A DNA stretch of 64,000 nucleotides, taken from assembly GCA_963932465.1 (NCBI GenBank), contig OZ010788.1:200138559-200202558 (forward strand). The letters are read 5' to 3'. This document shows, one piece after another, positions 45,773-59,065 of the stretch. A program made the position numbers and the translations under genes. The DNA comes from Maratus speciosus. Taxonomy: Eukaryota; Arthropoda; Arachnida; Araneae; Salticidae. Position 1 is the stretch's first letter. Every line of letters starts with the position of its first letter. A model generated the notes under the pieces. That model saw nothing but the letters and a program-made list of their open reading frames with translations, did no database searches and was not told the origin of the DNA.

Positions 45773-47491
45773 AAAAAAGGCAGATATTTTTGCTTCTACG
45801 TGAAACGCTGAGGTTTTAGAAATGGATCATGCCAAACACCGACATAAAATTACATTCAAAACATGAGCATTTTTATCCTTTGACAGGGACATATATATCC
45901 CTATTGATCAAGAGAACGTCCCGGTCCGTAGTTAAAGTGCCAATACTCAAAAACCTAAGAGAGAATTGTATGCAATTCTCCTAAGTTAAAAGCTAAATCC
46001 GAATAAATTTTTGTAGGAATGTTTAAATCAAATACTGATTTTTAGAAGACTGTCATTCTTCGATACATGGAGCATTTTGTTCACTTTCAGTTTTATTTTT
46101 CCTTTTTGAACATGTAATAATAAAAAACTGTTATAACAGATAGTTGTTTTACTATTCTATCGTGGTCTTAATGTATAATGTAAGTATGTATGCATCTTTG
46201 GGATATACCACGACAGAAGTCCTGCCCGAAGCAGAGAGATGAATTAAGAATTCTTATTTAAAAAAAAAAGAAAAAAAAAAGAAAACATGGTCTAGGATTG
46301 TATTTAAACCTTAAAACAAAAATTTAAACCGGCTATTAAATAGAATAAAGGAGAATATCATTTAGAATAAGGATACAAATTAGAATAGAATAAATGAAAC
46401 AAATATAATTTTGATGGAATTTGTTGCTGGGGTCAAATTAAATGAAAGGATTACATTTAAAAATGTCAATAATTTTGAGCTAGACATCTAGCATGTACTC
46501 GCATATATGGCACGCCCTTGGTAAATATATGAAATGCAAATATAACTGTCATAGGTAAAAAATAAATAAAATAAATAAATAATCTAAAAAATAAAAATAA
46601 AAAAATAAATAAATCTCTTTCTGTTGTTGACTACGATTAAAAAATAATTAGTTTTTCATTTAATTTGTAAAATTAAATTCATTTCTTGTAGTATATATGA
46701 AAAATTTATGATTAAATGCAGAAAACATTAATTAATGATTTTTTAAAAGAATTATTTTAGAATATTAAAATTCGAGATACATTCCTCATATGAATACACG
46801 AACAGATCCTCATAATGACAACTGCAATCCATTAGATGGAGCAAATGGCCTTCAAGACATCGATTAGTTTTGAAAACAATTATGTTCTTATATGCCATAT
46901 ACGTCTGGGTTGGCATATTGAAGTCATATTGTGAAAACAGATAAAATGAATCATTCCGGAAAACAATCAATAACAATCGATCAGAATAAATCATACCTTG
47001 AAGTAAAATATAGTAAATCACACTTCTTAAGGATATTAAACAGTCGTAGTGCAATATATACTGCTTTTAGTATATTGAAATTCCTCTGATGTTCGTACTG
47101 TGAAATTGAGAGATTGCAAGATTTACTGATTTCAGATTGAGAGGGTAATTTGTGCACTTACGATTACCACGGTATATATTTGATTTCATTTGATGAAGGA
47201 ACATAGCATTAAATACGGAACGTTTTAAAGTTTGAAAATTACCATGAAATGATTTTCCTGATAGATATAAAAATTTATTGTTATCTGTTTACATACGATA
47301 TACTTTTCCTTTGTTTAGAGAACGCAGGGAATGTATGTTTTATTTTATTTTTTAATGTAAATGATATATTGATTTAAATTTGCGCCGCAGGAAAAATCTT
47401 TTCGTCTTAGTTAATATCCGAGACCACACAACGTAATATTCTGTTCCTTGAGTGAAACTAAAATTATCCCACGACTTCTATACTATTAAAT
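45773..47491. other. Mostly unassigned; A-rich microsatellites
   Basis: A-tract near 46260-46283 and an (AAAT)n-like stretch near 46556-46612. A 100-codon minus-strand frame (46752-47054) has no known motif or splice context. Confidence 0.4.
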
Positions 47492-47707
47492 TTAACCCTT
47501 TCAGGGGCGGTGGTATATTTATGAAACCACTTAATTTTAATTCTCAAATGCCACAATGGCACCAGAATTTTGGTAAAAAAATTTTCGGTGGTGTTATGTA
47601 TGTGAAATATTGTTTTTCCTTATTTCTATATGTTTGCTCTAAAATTCCATGTCATTCATTCATTTCAACATTTAAGCAATGGAACTGCTCAGCCCTGAAA
47701 GGATTAA
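47492..47707. mobile_element. TTAA-flanked element (216 bp)
   Basis: Ends TTAACCCTTTCAGGGGCGG and CAGCCCTGAAAGGATTAA. The interior CACAATGGCACCAGAATTTT is shared with the elements at 19500 and, inverted, 33283. The 130-codon frame across it is a chance frame. Confidence 0.75.
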
Positions 47708-48289
47708 GGTATATGGGGCATTCTCACAATCTTTTGACTTTTATGTCCCTGAATAATAATTTTTATTTTAGTACATGTTCTTGTGTTTTTTTTTTTTTTT
47801 TAAATTTCATATATTGGGGAACATCCCATTGCATGATTGCATAACAATATTAACGAGATAAATAAGTTTTGGACGATGTTGGCGATCCAAATACCAGGAA
47901 AACTCCTATTCCGTCCCGTGTCCCTGATGCTGATTTTTAAGTTTGGAGCTGTCTGTATAAAATTGTTTCAATAAAAATAATTCGATGTATTTTTTTTTCC
48001 GAAACTGGAACTATATTTTTATAAAAATATGTAGCAAAAAATTAACCTGCACACATTTTTAGGGTTGTTATTATTTTTTAAACTCTGTCCCTGGGTTTTA
48101 GATTCCTTACCGTCCCTCTTCTAAAATTCTACAAAAAATCACTTCAGATGCAGCCACAAAATTATTTTCAAGTTTTTTCTCATGCAGAAGTACGCTAGAG
48201 AAAGAATGTCTAAAATTCTTTGACAGGAAATCTACTGCAGAATTTAAATCAACATTTAAATATCAATTTCAACACTGAGAAAAAAATAT

Positions 48290-48425
48290 GGTTCTGGCAT
48301 CTAGAATCTAAATTGTGACTCTAGAAAAAATAGTTCCATGTCATCCTTATAAATTCTAGTTGCCTTTGCTAGAGAGCTCTAGAATCTCCTACTAGAATTC
48401 AAGATCTTTTTTCTATATTCTCGTG
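48290..48425. repeat. CTAG-rich cluster
   Basis: Six CTAG tetramers fall within ~100 bp, most as TCTAGAA or CTAGAAT, including the palindrome-like CTAGAGAGCTCTAG. Another ACTAGAAATTCTAG is near 48581. Function unknown. Confidence 0.5.
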
Positions 48426-48985
48426 GTCAAACTTATTTTAAAATCTCTGCAAATAGATGCGAACACAAGAGGTTAGTTTTAGTAACTATAATCCGAGTTT
48501 ATAAAACCATTCCAGAAATCAAGTGATAATTTCTTGCTACTGAAACGATTCATTACCGTTTCGTCACATAGAAAACAAGAGACTAGAAATTCTAGATCAT
48601 TTCGTCTATTCAGCTTAGTTGTTAACCTTATTCGCATAGCTCCGAAATCTGTAGTTGTAGTTTAGGGATTCTTTCTTTCTTTCTAACCGATGACCAGGCC
48701 CCTATCTGCCGGGAAGCCCCAGCTGAACGGGTACCAATTTCTTCGAAGCACGTTCCATTAAATCTGTGCGAATATATGCAATTTCAACTGTAATTCTGCT
48801 TATGAATGTCCCTTATTAACACTGGAGTATGGTATACGTGCGATCTTCAGTGTTATCGTACAGGAAGAAAATAACAAAAAAAGGACAGTGTGATATTTGG
48901 TGATCTAACTGTTTGAGGGTTATACGCCCAATTCACCAATTTGGGAATACCTTTTTCGCTTAAAAATTTGAATATCCTCGTTTAC

Positions 48986-49532
48986 ATAACCCTCTCGTCA
49001 CTCTGAGCCTCATGTGAGGCTCCTACTTCGAATTGCAATATTTGGAAGAAAAAAATTATTTCTGTTAATTCCAGCACCTAATAGTGAAGCATATGTCGAT
49101 ACATTCGTTATTATGACTTTACTTATGTTTCAGCATTTAATAATAATAATATTAATAAAAGTTTTATTAATTATTAGTAAACCGTTGGCGTTTCTTTTAA
49201 TTCAAACATATGTTTTACTCTTTAAATTTAAATTAGGGACTCCTAATTAGTAATTTGTAATAAAAGATAAAAAATACTACTAAATTTTTTATGTTTGTTT
49301 AATCTGGTTGTAATACGACATTTTCCAAACGTCTTAAAAGAATTCTTCTTTAGACAAATTTTATATGAAAAACACGCAACATAACTACATTCATTAGGTT
49401 TCTGTAAAGAACACATTCGTTAAATTTCAGTAAACTGTAACTTCTGTGATTTCGATAGCTACTTTTAATTTTGTTTGCGTAAAAGTATTTTTTCCTAAAA
49501 TTGGAAAAAAAATTCAGTACCGAGAGGGTTAA
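48986..49532. mobile_element. TTAA-type element (547 bp)
   Basis: Ends ATAACCCTCTCGTCACT and AGTACCGAGAGGGTTAA. The left target is mutated to ATAA. No coding sequence. Confidence 0.6.
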
Positions 49533-50062
49533 AAAGCACTTTGCTTTCAAACAAATTATTGCTGTTACATGGGCATGGACAATCCTGGAAAAAGAAAAGA
49601 AAAAATGCGCTCTATGCTATTTTATCAAAAAATTGTCACAGAGAAATGCAAGAGATGCCATTCAACAGGGAATTGTGTCTCCTTTCCGAATATGAATGCA
49701 ATTTATGAAACGTGGTCATCTAAATATTAACATTTGTACCATTTTGAATTTTCAGATGGTAACACTTGTTTTTCATATTATATTATCTTGAATCACGGAA
49801 AATTGGGAAAAGGTACAGTTTATATACTTTAAAAAGAAATATTCATCGAGTTACAAGAGCTCAGAGTTCAAGGATTCTAACATAAATTCCACTGACAAAT
49901 TTTAATTTACACACCTGATAAATTTTAATTATTTTTTTAATGCAATACGATATACAATGAATAGACCCCAAACATATTTCACACATTCTTTCGATTTAAA
50001 AACCTATTTTTAATTATAAAAATTATTAATAAATTTCTATCAAAAATAGGAATTAGACCTGC

Positions 50063-50105
<43 letters not shown>

Positions 50106-50973
50106 TAAAACGAACCGCAAACATGGGTATGTAAGTTTAGAGCTCATTTCAATCATTAATTATCATTAATTAATCATTAATAGTGTGTAAAAAAATCATT
50201 ATTAAAAAAAATAAAACAATCGGATGATTGTTTTGATTAAAATCAGATTTTCTTTTGTATTTAAATCGGATTTTTGTGCTTTTTCCCCCCTGCATTAAAA
50301 TACGGAATAGCTACCAATAATTTTAGATTTTCAAAACAATTAAGCCTCTAATTGCTAAAATAATCTATGTTTTTATGCTTTAATTAATTATAATTATTAG
50401 TAATTACAGTAATTATAAAATCTGGATTCATTTTCATTTTTATTAGTTACTAGTATATAATAATGTTATATACATTAATGTTTTGTAATAATTATGTAAA
50501 ACCATATTAAATACTACTGATATTTATATTTATTGAAATTATTAATGACTGCATTTAATATTAAGTTGTCAACACTACTTAAAATTAATAATTATTAAAC
50601 AATTAACTCTCTAATTAGGAAAATAGTATACTTTTTATGCTTTATTTACTAGAAAAAGGGGCAAAGTCCTATTTCCCCAAACGTCACTAGTTCAGTAAAA
50701 TAAGGGCATTATTTCATGTGTAATTATATTAGTAATGATATAAGAAAAGAAAAGTATATATATTTTTTAATATGATAAATAAAGTGACATTAGTTTCCAA
50801 TGACTTTATGAATTACAAATTGAACAATACAATTAAATAACGACATGATTTAATAATATTCTATTTTTTCTAAAGAAATAAAGTTCTATAATTTTTGCAA
50901 GGTCTTGGGTACATGGATTTAGAAATACTGTGGTATGGTAAGTTTTTTAGAAAAAATCTCTGGGTACAACTAA
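49533..50973. other. Unassigned, with a 40-T tract
   Basis: Uninterrupted T40 at 50065-50104. Repeated TTAATTA-type words at 50150-50650 reflect base composition. No gene seen. Confidence 0.45.
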
Positions 50974-50975
50974 AG

Positions 50976-51147
50976 CAGGGCTGTCACAGGCGACTATTTT
51001 TCTATTCTATTCGCACCACTTTAAAAGAAAAACAGATTTTGTAGTGTATTTCTCATAAAAATGTTCACAAACAATATGTCCAAAATTTTTGCTTTGAGAA
51101 AGTGGTGTGAGGCAGAATTAAAAAAATAGTCGTCTGTGGCAGCCCTG
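50976..51147. mobile_element. CAGGGCTG MITE, copy 2, with 6-bp target duplication
   Basis: Terminal repeats CAGGGCTGTCACAGGCGACT and GTCGTCTGTGGCAGCCCTG, flanked by CTAAAG on both sides (50970-50975 and 51148-51153). It shares ends and internal layout with 8400-8570. Confidence 0.85.
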
Positions 51148-51729
51148 CTAAAGGTGAATTTTACTATTTTTTTTTCTTTTTTTAAAAAAGCAGAGTTCAT
51201 TTTGCCTATTTAAAAAAAGCGACCTTAAAAAATGGCCTAGAGGGAACAGTAATTATGTACAGAATTAATAAAGACTGCAAATAAGTATAATTTCATTAAT
51301 TAATAGCACAAACAAGTATCATTTGCAGCTCGTTTTGCATTTGTACTTATAAAAAATCTGCTGTTAATCGCCTAAATCTAAACTTATACACATGCTAACC
51401 AAACAAATTTGGAAAATGAGTTACACCCATCCATACACACAAACATACATACAGAGTAAATATTGGAATAGACAGTTATATGTGAAATTCTCAAAATATT
51501 AAATGGCAGCATTATTACAACACAAGAGAGATTGTTCTCAGTGCCTCTTCAGCGCTTCAATCATAAAAAAAGGGGGGAGGGACTTTTGCTGCCGTTCCAA
51601 TCCCTAACTAATTTCTTTATTTGGTGTATATGAGTTCAAATGTTTAAAACAAATATATATATATATATATATATATCATCATCAACTGTTTTCAATCCAC
51701 TGCTGGATGTAGGTCTCCTCCAGATTTTT

Positions 51730-52254
51730 TCAATATTTTCTGTCTAGTGCTTTAGTCCTCCAATTTACACCGGCTACTTTTCTGATTTCATCATTCCATC
51801 TTACTTGAGGTCGTCTTCTTGGTCGTTTTACATCTCTGGGATACCGCTGTAGGGTGTTTGTGCTCCATCTATTGTCTTGTCTTCTTGCAATGTGCCCAGC
51901 CCATTTCCATTTTAGCCGTTTAATTATTTCATTGATGTCAAAAACTTTCGTCTGACTTCTTATCCAGGTTATTCTTTTTCTGTCTCTTCTAGTTATACCT
52001 AGCATACATCTTTCATACTTCTCTGTATTGTTTGTAATCCGTTTTGTTAGCATCCATGTTTCTGCTCCATAAGTTAGCACAGGCAAAACACATTGGTTAA
52101 ATACCTTTCTTTTCAAACAAAGGGGCATGCTACTCTTCAGAATAATATTGTTCTTCCCAAAAGCATTCCATCCATTTCTTATTCTTCTATTGATTTCATT
52201 CATGATACTATTATCCGATGATATTTCCTGCCCAAGGTACACATAACTTTGCAC
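51730..52254 (-). pseudogene. RTE C-terminal region (shifted frame)
   Basis: A 174-residue frame continuing the element after the shift: YVYLGQEISSDNS, EINRRIRNGWNAF, LPVLTYGAETWMLT, WAGHIARRQDNRWS and RRRPQVRWNDEI are the conserved thumb/tail motifs of RTE-type polyproteins. It ends at a stop shortly after DRKY, ~50 bp before the 3' tail. Confidence 0.88.
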
Positions 52255-53123
52255 TTCTTTAATTTCAGTGTTGTTGTAGACAATTTTCTTTTTGATGCAA
52301 ATGAATTGAACATCACCTTAGTCTTTTCCAAGTTTATTTTTAATCCCACATTAATGCTAGCTTCCGCCAAATCTTTTAGCATATTTTCGAATTCTTCAGG
52401 ACTGTTACTGAAAATTAAAATGTCGTCAGCGAATCGGAGATGACTTAAATATTCCCCATTTATTCTAATCCCTTTGTTTTCCCAATCCAGGTTCTTGAAA
52501 ATATTTTCTAAGACAGCCGTAAAAAGCTTAGGCGAAACGGTGTCTCCTTGTCTTACCCCTCTTCCAAGCTTGATCTTTGCTTTTCCTTTGTCCAAGCGGA
52601 TGGTTGCTGTTGCTTTCTTGTAAATCTTCTTTATAATATTGATGTAAGGTTTGTCTATACCAATGTCCTCCAGAGATTCTACTACTGCTGATGTGTAGAC
52701 CGAATCAAATGCTTTTTCATAATCAATAAAGGCAAGGCAAAGAGGTAAATTATATTCCTTATGTTTTTCAATGAGTTCCCTTACTGTTTGGATATGATCC
52801 ATTGTGCTGAATCCACTTCGGAATCCTGCTTGTTCTCTAGGTCGAGATGAGTCCAGAGCTGATTCAAGTCTTGTCGTTAAAACTTTGGTGAAAATTTTAT
52901 AAATCACTGATAGTAAGCTGATCGGACGGTAGTTTTTAATGTTTTCCTTCTCTCCTTTCTTGTAAATTAGCACCATCACAGCATTATTCCAATCTTCTGG
53001 TACATCTGACTTCTTGAGACATTTGGAAAACAGTAAGGATAGCATTTTTGCAAATTCTTCTCCTGCTTCTTTGATAAGGTCGATTGTAATTCCATCTTCT
53101 CCGGGGCATTTACCTTTTTTCAT
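52200..53123 (-). pseudogene. RTE reverse transcriptase region
   Basis: A 307-residue open frame covering the polymerase. It begins just before PGEDGI and contains NYRPISLLSVIYKIF (64-78), QAGFRSGFSTMDH (98-110), FIDYEKAFDSV with the first catalytic Asp (134), GVRQGDTVSPKLF (189-201), and FADDILIF with the catalytic Asp pair (233-234). All catalytic residues are present. The upstream methionine is not the real start; homologous sequence continues upstream in another frame. The frame is lost at about 52250 by a one-base shift. Confidence 0.9.
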
Positions 53124-53284
53124 AAATTTAATGGTTTGTAAAACTTCGTCTTCATCACTGGGATTATGGCTTCGGTTTCTGTTAAGTTTTCTCGTGGAGC
53201 GTATATGTTAATTTCCCTTTGATCTTCACATTTATATAAATCGTTATAGAATTTTTCGACAATGTGTACTATTTCTTTATTGAT

Positions 53285-54730
53285 TTAGGTGATTGTTCCA
53301 TCTGCCCTCTTTAGTGCAAAAATACCTTTTCTTCCAACACAAAGTTTGCGCCTAGCTGATTTTAAACTTTTGTTATGATCTAGAATTTTCTTGACAAGAT
53401 CAGAGTTAAATTTTCTGATATCTTCTGTAACACATTTTCTTACCGTTTTACATAATTCAGCATATTCAACTCTTGATTTAGGATCGTTTTTCTTCATTTT
53501 AAATTCTCTGCGTTTCTTCATCAATCTTCTTGTTTTTTCTGTTATTTTCTTTGTCTGCTTTACTTGTGCATCGCCGGCTATCTTCTTTGCAATATCTTGT
53601 AGAGTATTGGTTAGTTTCTTGTTCACTACTGTAACATCTTGCTCTTCTTCTAAAGTTGGTTGAAGTACTTGGAAACGGTTTTTAAGTTCCAAATGGAATT
53701 CTTCTTTATGTTTCTGAAGATTTATTATATCGATTGATTTCTTTGAGTGTTGCAAAAGCTTTATTCTTTCCACTTTAGTATTTAACAGCAGTTTGCATCT
53801 AACCAACCTGTGATCACTTCCTGTATTGAAGTTATTGAGAACGCTGCAATCCTGAATAAGATGCTTTTTGTTTGTTAAGATGTAGTCGATTTCACTTGTT
53901 GCGTCATTTGCACAACGCCATGTCCATTTTCTTTGTGGCTTTTTCTTGAAAAATGAATTCATGATATACAACTGTTCACATTCTGCAAACTCAATCAATC
54001 TGTTTCCTCTTCCATTTCGCACCCCATATCCATTATTTCCTACTGATAACTCACCTTTCTCTTTTTCCCCAATTCTAGCATTCCAGTCTCCCATTATTAA
54101 TTTTATGTAGCATTTTCCCTTTTGATGCATTGAAGCTACCTCTTCATAGAAATCCTCAACTTCTTCATCAGTATAGCTTACTGTTGGTGCATAAACTTGG
54201 GTAATTTGCAGCTTGTATCTTCTGGACACCTGTATTACTAACCTTGCAACTCTATCTGATGCACTATCATATTCTACGATATGATTCTTCCACCTTTTAT
54301 GAATCAGAAATCCTACACCGCTTGTTCTTCCATCTTCTGTGCCTCTGTAGTATAATACATGTCCGCTGGCAAGATCTATCTTCTCTTCTCCTTTTCTTCT
54401 TACTTCATATAATCCTAGGATGTCCCAGTCGATTCTTTCTAATTCTTCTTCAAGTTCCTGTAAACGATTTTCCGAAGATAGGGATCGTGCATTATACGTA
54501 GCCAAGGTCATCAACTTATGGCAGCCTAGCCGAGCCCGGTTATTCTTAGCACCCTCTGTCTTCATGTCTTTTTGATTGCTGCCGTAACCAGGAACATTCA
54601 GACCGCCGGGGATTAAGGGCCGTGATTTATTTTGTGAATTCATGGTAAAATGAGGGGAGTAGGTGGCTAAATTCCTCCACACTGGCCAAGTAGGTTGGAG
54701 GAAGCCCATCCACGTTCGTTCCCCATGCAC
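53285..54730 (-). pseudogene. RTE endonuclease region (5' part of broken ORF)
   Basis: A 481-residue open frame. Residues 73-310 form an apurinic-like endonuclease: TYN at 78-80 (metal-binding Asn), Glu at 109 in GLYEVRRKGEE, VYAPT from 179, GDWN at 214-217, Asp at 282 in SEIDYILTN, and SDHRLV from 305. These are the residues that nick the target DNA in this family. A Lys/Arg-rich linker follows to residue ~470. The first ~70 residues are unrecognised and the true start is unclear. The frame ends at a stop after GTIT near 53285, where intact relatives continue into the reverse transcriptase. The stop, then a one-base shift, separate it from the next segment. Confidence 0.9.
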
Positions 54731-54890
54731 TAGGCAAGGGTACTAATAGGCTGCACCAGTGGAAGGTGCGGATTGGACATTAAGTCTCCGCTCCCAGTCG
54801 ATTCCTTTAAGTCCTCCTCGAAGGCACTTAAAGGGTCTTCTCCTGGTTAATAAGCAGAGGCTATATAAACAGCCCATATATATATATATA

Positions 54891-55711
54891 ATCATTATAT
54901 AATATTATAATTATTCAACCTCTAACAAAGAAGTTCTTTCTGTGTTTAACGTTTTTATACCAATTAGTTTTTTTTTCTCTTATACATTCTTTTATAATAG
55001 TTGCTGAGCAGATATCATTCTTTCATTCTTCTTTAGCTCTTATTTGCTATAAATGTATTATTACAATGAGAACATAACATACTGGATACTTATCCTTTTA
55101 TGTGCAGAAATTTAATGTATTTTCTATGTTTATTTTATATAAAAGAATGAATAATTTGATTAGTAAAAAGAAATTATGGCATTTCAAATTATATTAGATT
55201 TAAATATCATTTTTAAATTAAATGCTTTTTATGCCAGATAAAAACTTCCTTTTTACAAACTTACTGTACTTAATTTTTTACAAGTTCAATGAATAGTCTA
55301 AGTTTGGAAAAATTATTTAAAAGTCTCTTTTTTTGTTTATTCATAAGACCTATACAAACGCTCCAAATTATGTTCATCTTAAATTTTAACACTTTTTTTT
55401 ATGTAATTTAGGAAATTTATCATTTTAATCAATGATTTTAAAAATATCAGTTGATTACAATTATGATTTAATCACGAATTTAAACCATCTGATTAAAATT
55501 GCTGCACTCTATTAATTAGTTTTTGCGATCTAGACAAATTTTGGTTTTTGTACGGTTTAAGGGATACGGAGCATAAATTGGTTCAACTTTTCAGAGTTTT
55601 GAATTGAGTTATAAATAGATAAAACAGAAAAAAAAAGGTTGATGATTAAATGTTAAATCAATATGATTATGATGCTGGAAGGTTTTAAAATAATATATTT
55701 AAGCATTGTGG

Positions 55712-55759
<48 letters not shown>

Positions 55760-57959
55760 CCTTTTCGAAAAAAGTGGTTTCTTGATGCTTCGGTACACTT
55801 TTCAAAAAAAAAAATCTATTTTTAGGTAAACAGTTGAAACTTTCCAAAACTGTGTAACTAACTCTATTTCAGAATAATAAGATGCGATTTTCATTTTGGC
55901 TTAAAAAAAAAAAAAAAAAAAATTAAAAATATTTTACTAAAACTTTTTGAAAAGGATTTTCAAAGTTTTTTTTTCGTTGACATTCATTAAGTAAAAGCTC
56001 CTTTGATGAAAGCCAGATAATAAAAAATGACAATTTGTGTGCCGATATGTTTCTGAATTTTCACGATATGTGACTATCTTTTTTTTTTATGAGTTGCCCT
56101 GAGTTGACTGTCAAATGATGAAAAAAAAAAAAAAAGAAGAAGAAGAAGAAGAAAATACTTCTTTTCTTGCGCGTATGCGCAGATAAAAAATATTTCATTT
56201 AACTCCTCGGACTTCATCAAATATTTAATATATTTACATTCCAATTGCACCATATTATTTCCACTACATTTTGTCAAATTTTCTGAAACTGGCATTAAAT
56301 TTGGTAAAACCCCCGCATGATATAAATAAAAATCATGCAAAAAAATTTTTAACTTAAAAAAAAATCGATATATCTTCATGAAGATACGTTCTATTCTTTC
56401 GCAAATGAATACGTATATTGTACAATATCCATATAGTCGTAGCTATAGCGATATATCATTTCGTGCATTTTATTTAACAGGGCGATCCCAAACATTATTC
56501 TTTATCTTTGACTTTTTGTTGGCCCCCTAATTGTCCTTCTGATGAAATCGCCATTAATAAATATGAAGTAGAACATATTCTTCATATTCCTGAAGTTCCA
56601 GAAAAATCCGACAAATATATCTTTAAATATTCGACAAAATGTCTAAAATTGAAAGTGTCTGGTCATTAATGGTCATATAGCGTATGTTGTCAAAAGTGGG
56701 TGTTATCATTTGAAAATACAAAATTGGTGTAATTTTCAATAAGTCGACTTTGCAAATATTACATTCATAATCGGAAAGGAAACACAATTCAGAGTCAAAC
56801 TGCACTTCTCTAAGTTCGCATCTTTCTACTGTAATTTAGTGATAAAATAGCATTGCGTGCGCAATTTTCTTTTTTCTTTTCTTTTCTCCGAGGCTGTAAC
56901 TTGGCTACCTCATTTCTCCAAGATTTTACCGATCATCAAAGTAGTAAAAATAAATTCGCATTCACCTTATATGTTCTTTCATTTGTAGTTTTCTTGTGAA
57001 CATAGTCCGTAAAATCTACTTTTTCGAATATTTGAAAATGTATACATTTCAAATTTATTCCACGTAGTAAACATAATTGGGCAAGATATTAAAAAAAAGA
57101 TGTCTTCTCTATGGTGCGATACAATCGTTTAAAATGTAATGAAAATGATTTATTTTATTTACTGTTGTTTTATTAAATAAAGTATTCGTACGGAAAAAAA
57201 AAAAACATTTTTACACAATGTTTCTTGTTTTATATATATATATATATATATATAAAGGAAAGAAAACATTCTCTGGGTATACTGCATGTAGAAATTTCAA
57301 TTAAGGCAACTAAATTATTTTGTTTAAATAATTAAAATCAAGCTGTGCAATTCTTCATTTATTTATAAAATTCATTCATTCAACTTATTTGCTGAAATGT
57401 TCATGAAGTTATTTTAATTTAATTAAAATGAAATTTTATTTAGTATAAAATTAGAATTTTTCAAAATGTTTCGGAAAAGAATTTTATGGAATCATTTTTA
57501 AGGATTAGTTCTGTCAAGAATGTTATAACATAAATTATAATTAATTAGGCATTATATTGTGGTTTTCTTTCAAAAAGATTTTTATTATAAAATAAATAAA
57601 AATTTCAATTTTTTTATGATAGCACAATTAACGTTACCCTACATCGGCTTAATTTTCCCCCTTTTAACTACAATCAAGTTTTTTTTTTCTTTTTTAAAAT
57701 ATATATAAAAATAGAAAAGGTCGTGTTGGTAAGGGTCAGAATCACACCATTTCAAATATGATTCTTAAAACTGTTATGTTATCTGTTTCACCACTAAAAG
57801 TAATTTACAAGTAATCGCAGATCTTTTAGTCATCCAAAACACATTTCGATATAAAAATAATGCCTTCATAGGAATAATAATAATAAAAAAAACTGCACCG
57901 ATTTTGATCTAAATATGTCCAAGTGCGGAAGCTATATGAGTATCATAAAAAAAAAAAAA
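54891..57959. other. Unassigned AT-rich stretch with simple repeats
   Basis: Holds the (TA)n tract at 55717, an A-tract near 55903-55921, an (AAG)n run near 56136-56153 and a (TA)n tract near 57231. I recognise no coding sequence; the minus-strand frame at 56074-56379 runs through simple repeats. Confidence 0.5.
55717..55757. repeat. (TA)n microsatellite
   Basis: About 20 perfect TA repeats. Similar shorter tracts are at 57231-57254 and 60900-60920. Confidence 0.9.
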
Positions 57960-58215
57960 GGAAATCGCGCCATTTACTATTCCAAATTACCAGATTGCCC
58001 CTCAGGGTTGAAGTAACAGTATTTGAACAAGATGTATGATTACCTCGTACCTAAAGGCACGATTCACGTTCAGAACTTTCTCATCCGGGTCATTTGAGGG
58101 TCTCAAACAATGATCACTGTTGCCACAAAAAAAGATGAACTCACTACGGATGGGGCAAGATCAAAAACTGTTCCGATTGGTGACCTTCGCATTTGTTAAT
58201 GGACACATTCTAGAT
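57960..58215. promoter_or_regulatory. Second low-repeat island; candidate conserved noncoding element
   Basis: About 250 bp of mixed composition without homopolymers or shared repeats, in contrast to both flanks. No open frame. Regulatory status is a guess from composition only. Confidence 0.25.
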
Positions 58216-58869
58216 GTGAGGCAGCAATGTTTAAAATAAATGCTAAAAAAAAGGGGGGGGGGGGATTCCGAGGTTATGTTATATGAGGAAATGACTATCG
58301 GAGGAAGGAAAGTGGAACAGTTAAAAAAAAAAACATATTGATTGTGGATATATATTTATCACATCCTTGAAATCTTTGCTTAAAAAAATATTGCGACGTA
58401 TCATTCATAGGGTATACTTTGTTGTAGTTTTAATTTAATGGTACAATAAAATTTATGCACTACTGATTTTATAGATCTATTTAACAGATAATTTAATTAA
58501 TTAGTGCCATTTTCTATGAACACCTATTGCTCGAATGCGTAAGACCGCTTTCCGTGTGCGTATTGTCTGCTGCTTTTGAAGTCTACAAAATAAGACCGTG
58601 AAGCCCGCAATTTATTATTCGAAAAAATGTAAGTCCCTATTTCAGTCAATCAAATTAACCTATGTAGTATTAGAAAAATATACTAGGCGTATTTCTTCTT
58701 ATAGCATAGCTGCCTGGAAGTTGTGTTACAGTAAAGTGTCTAAATATATAGTGTGGAAATCGCGCATACCAATATTGCTTTAGAATGTACACCTGAAAGT
58801 TTAAACACTAAGCGTTAGTTGCAGAGTCTAGAAATATGTGGTGCGAAATGCATTAAAAATATTATGTCA

Positions 58870-59065
58870 TTAAGTACGAAATTTCCGATTTGAAAGCGGC
58901 TTTTTTTTTTTAAATTCCGAATTCTCACCAGAAAGTTTTAATGGTTATTTTTATTTTACAAGATGTATTCCACAAATAAAATAAAATTTTTATCCAAAAT
59001 TTTCTGGTACGAATTCAGAATTTCTAAGTAAAAAACCGTCTTCATATCGAACGTTTCATACTTAA
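58870..59065. mobile_element. TTAA-flanked MITE with ~65-bp terminal repeats
   Basis: Ends TTAAGTACGAAAT and GTTTCATACTTAA. The arms continue inward with TTGAAAGCGGCTTTTTT and ATTCTCACCAGAAA against complements near 59005-59050. 196 bp. Confidence 0.75.

Larger units (their letters stand above)
51654..54890 (-). mobile_element. RTE-clade LINE, near full length
   Basis: Minus-strand non-LTR retrotransposon: short 5' leader, endonuclease, reverse transcriptase, conserved C-terminal tail, and a 3' end CAGTGGATTGAAAACAGTTG followed by ATGATG. RTE elements are copied by target-primed reverse transcription and typically end in a short microsatellite. Both flanks are (AT)n (51654-51676 and 54876-54890), so it either landed in an AT microsatellite or grew one; no other target duplication is visible. 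Two frameshift zones (about 53123-53285 and 52200-52254) break the coding frame. Confidence 0.9.
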
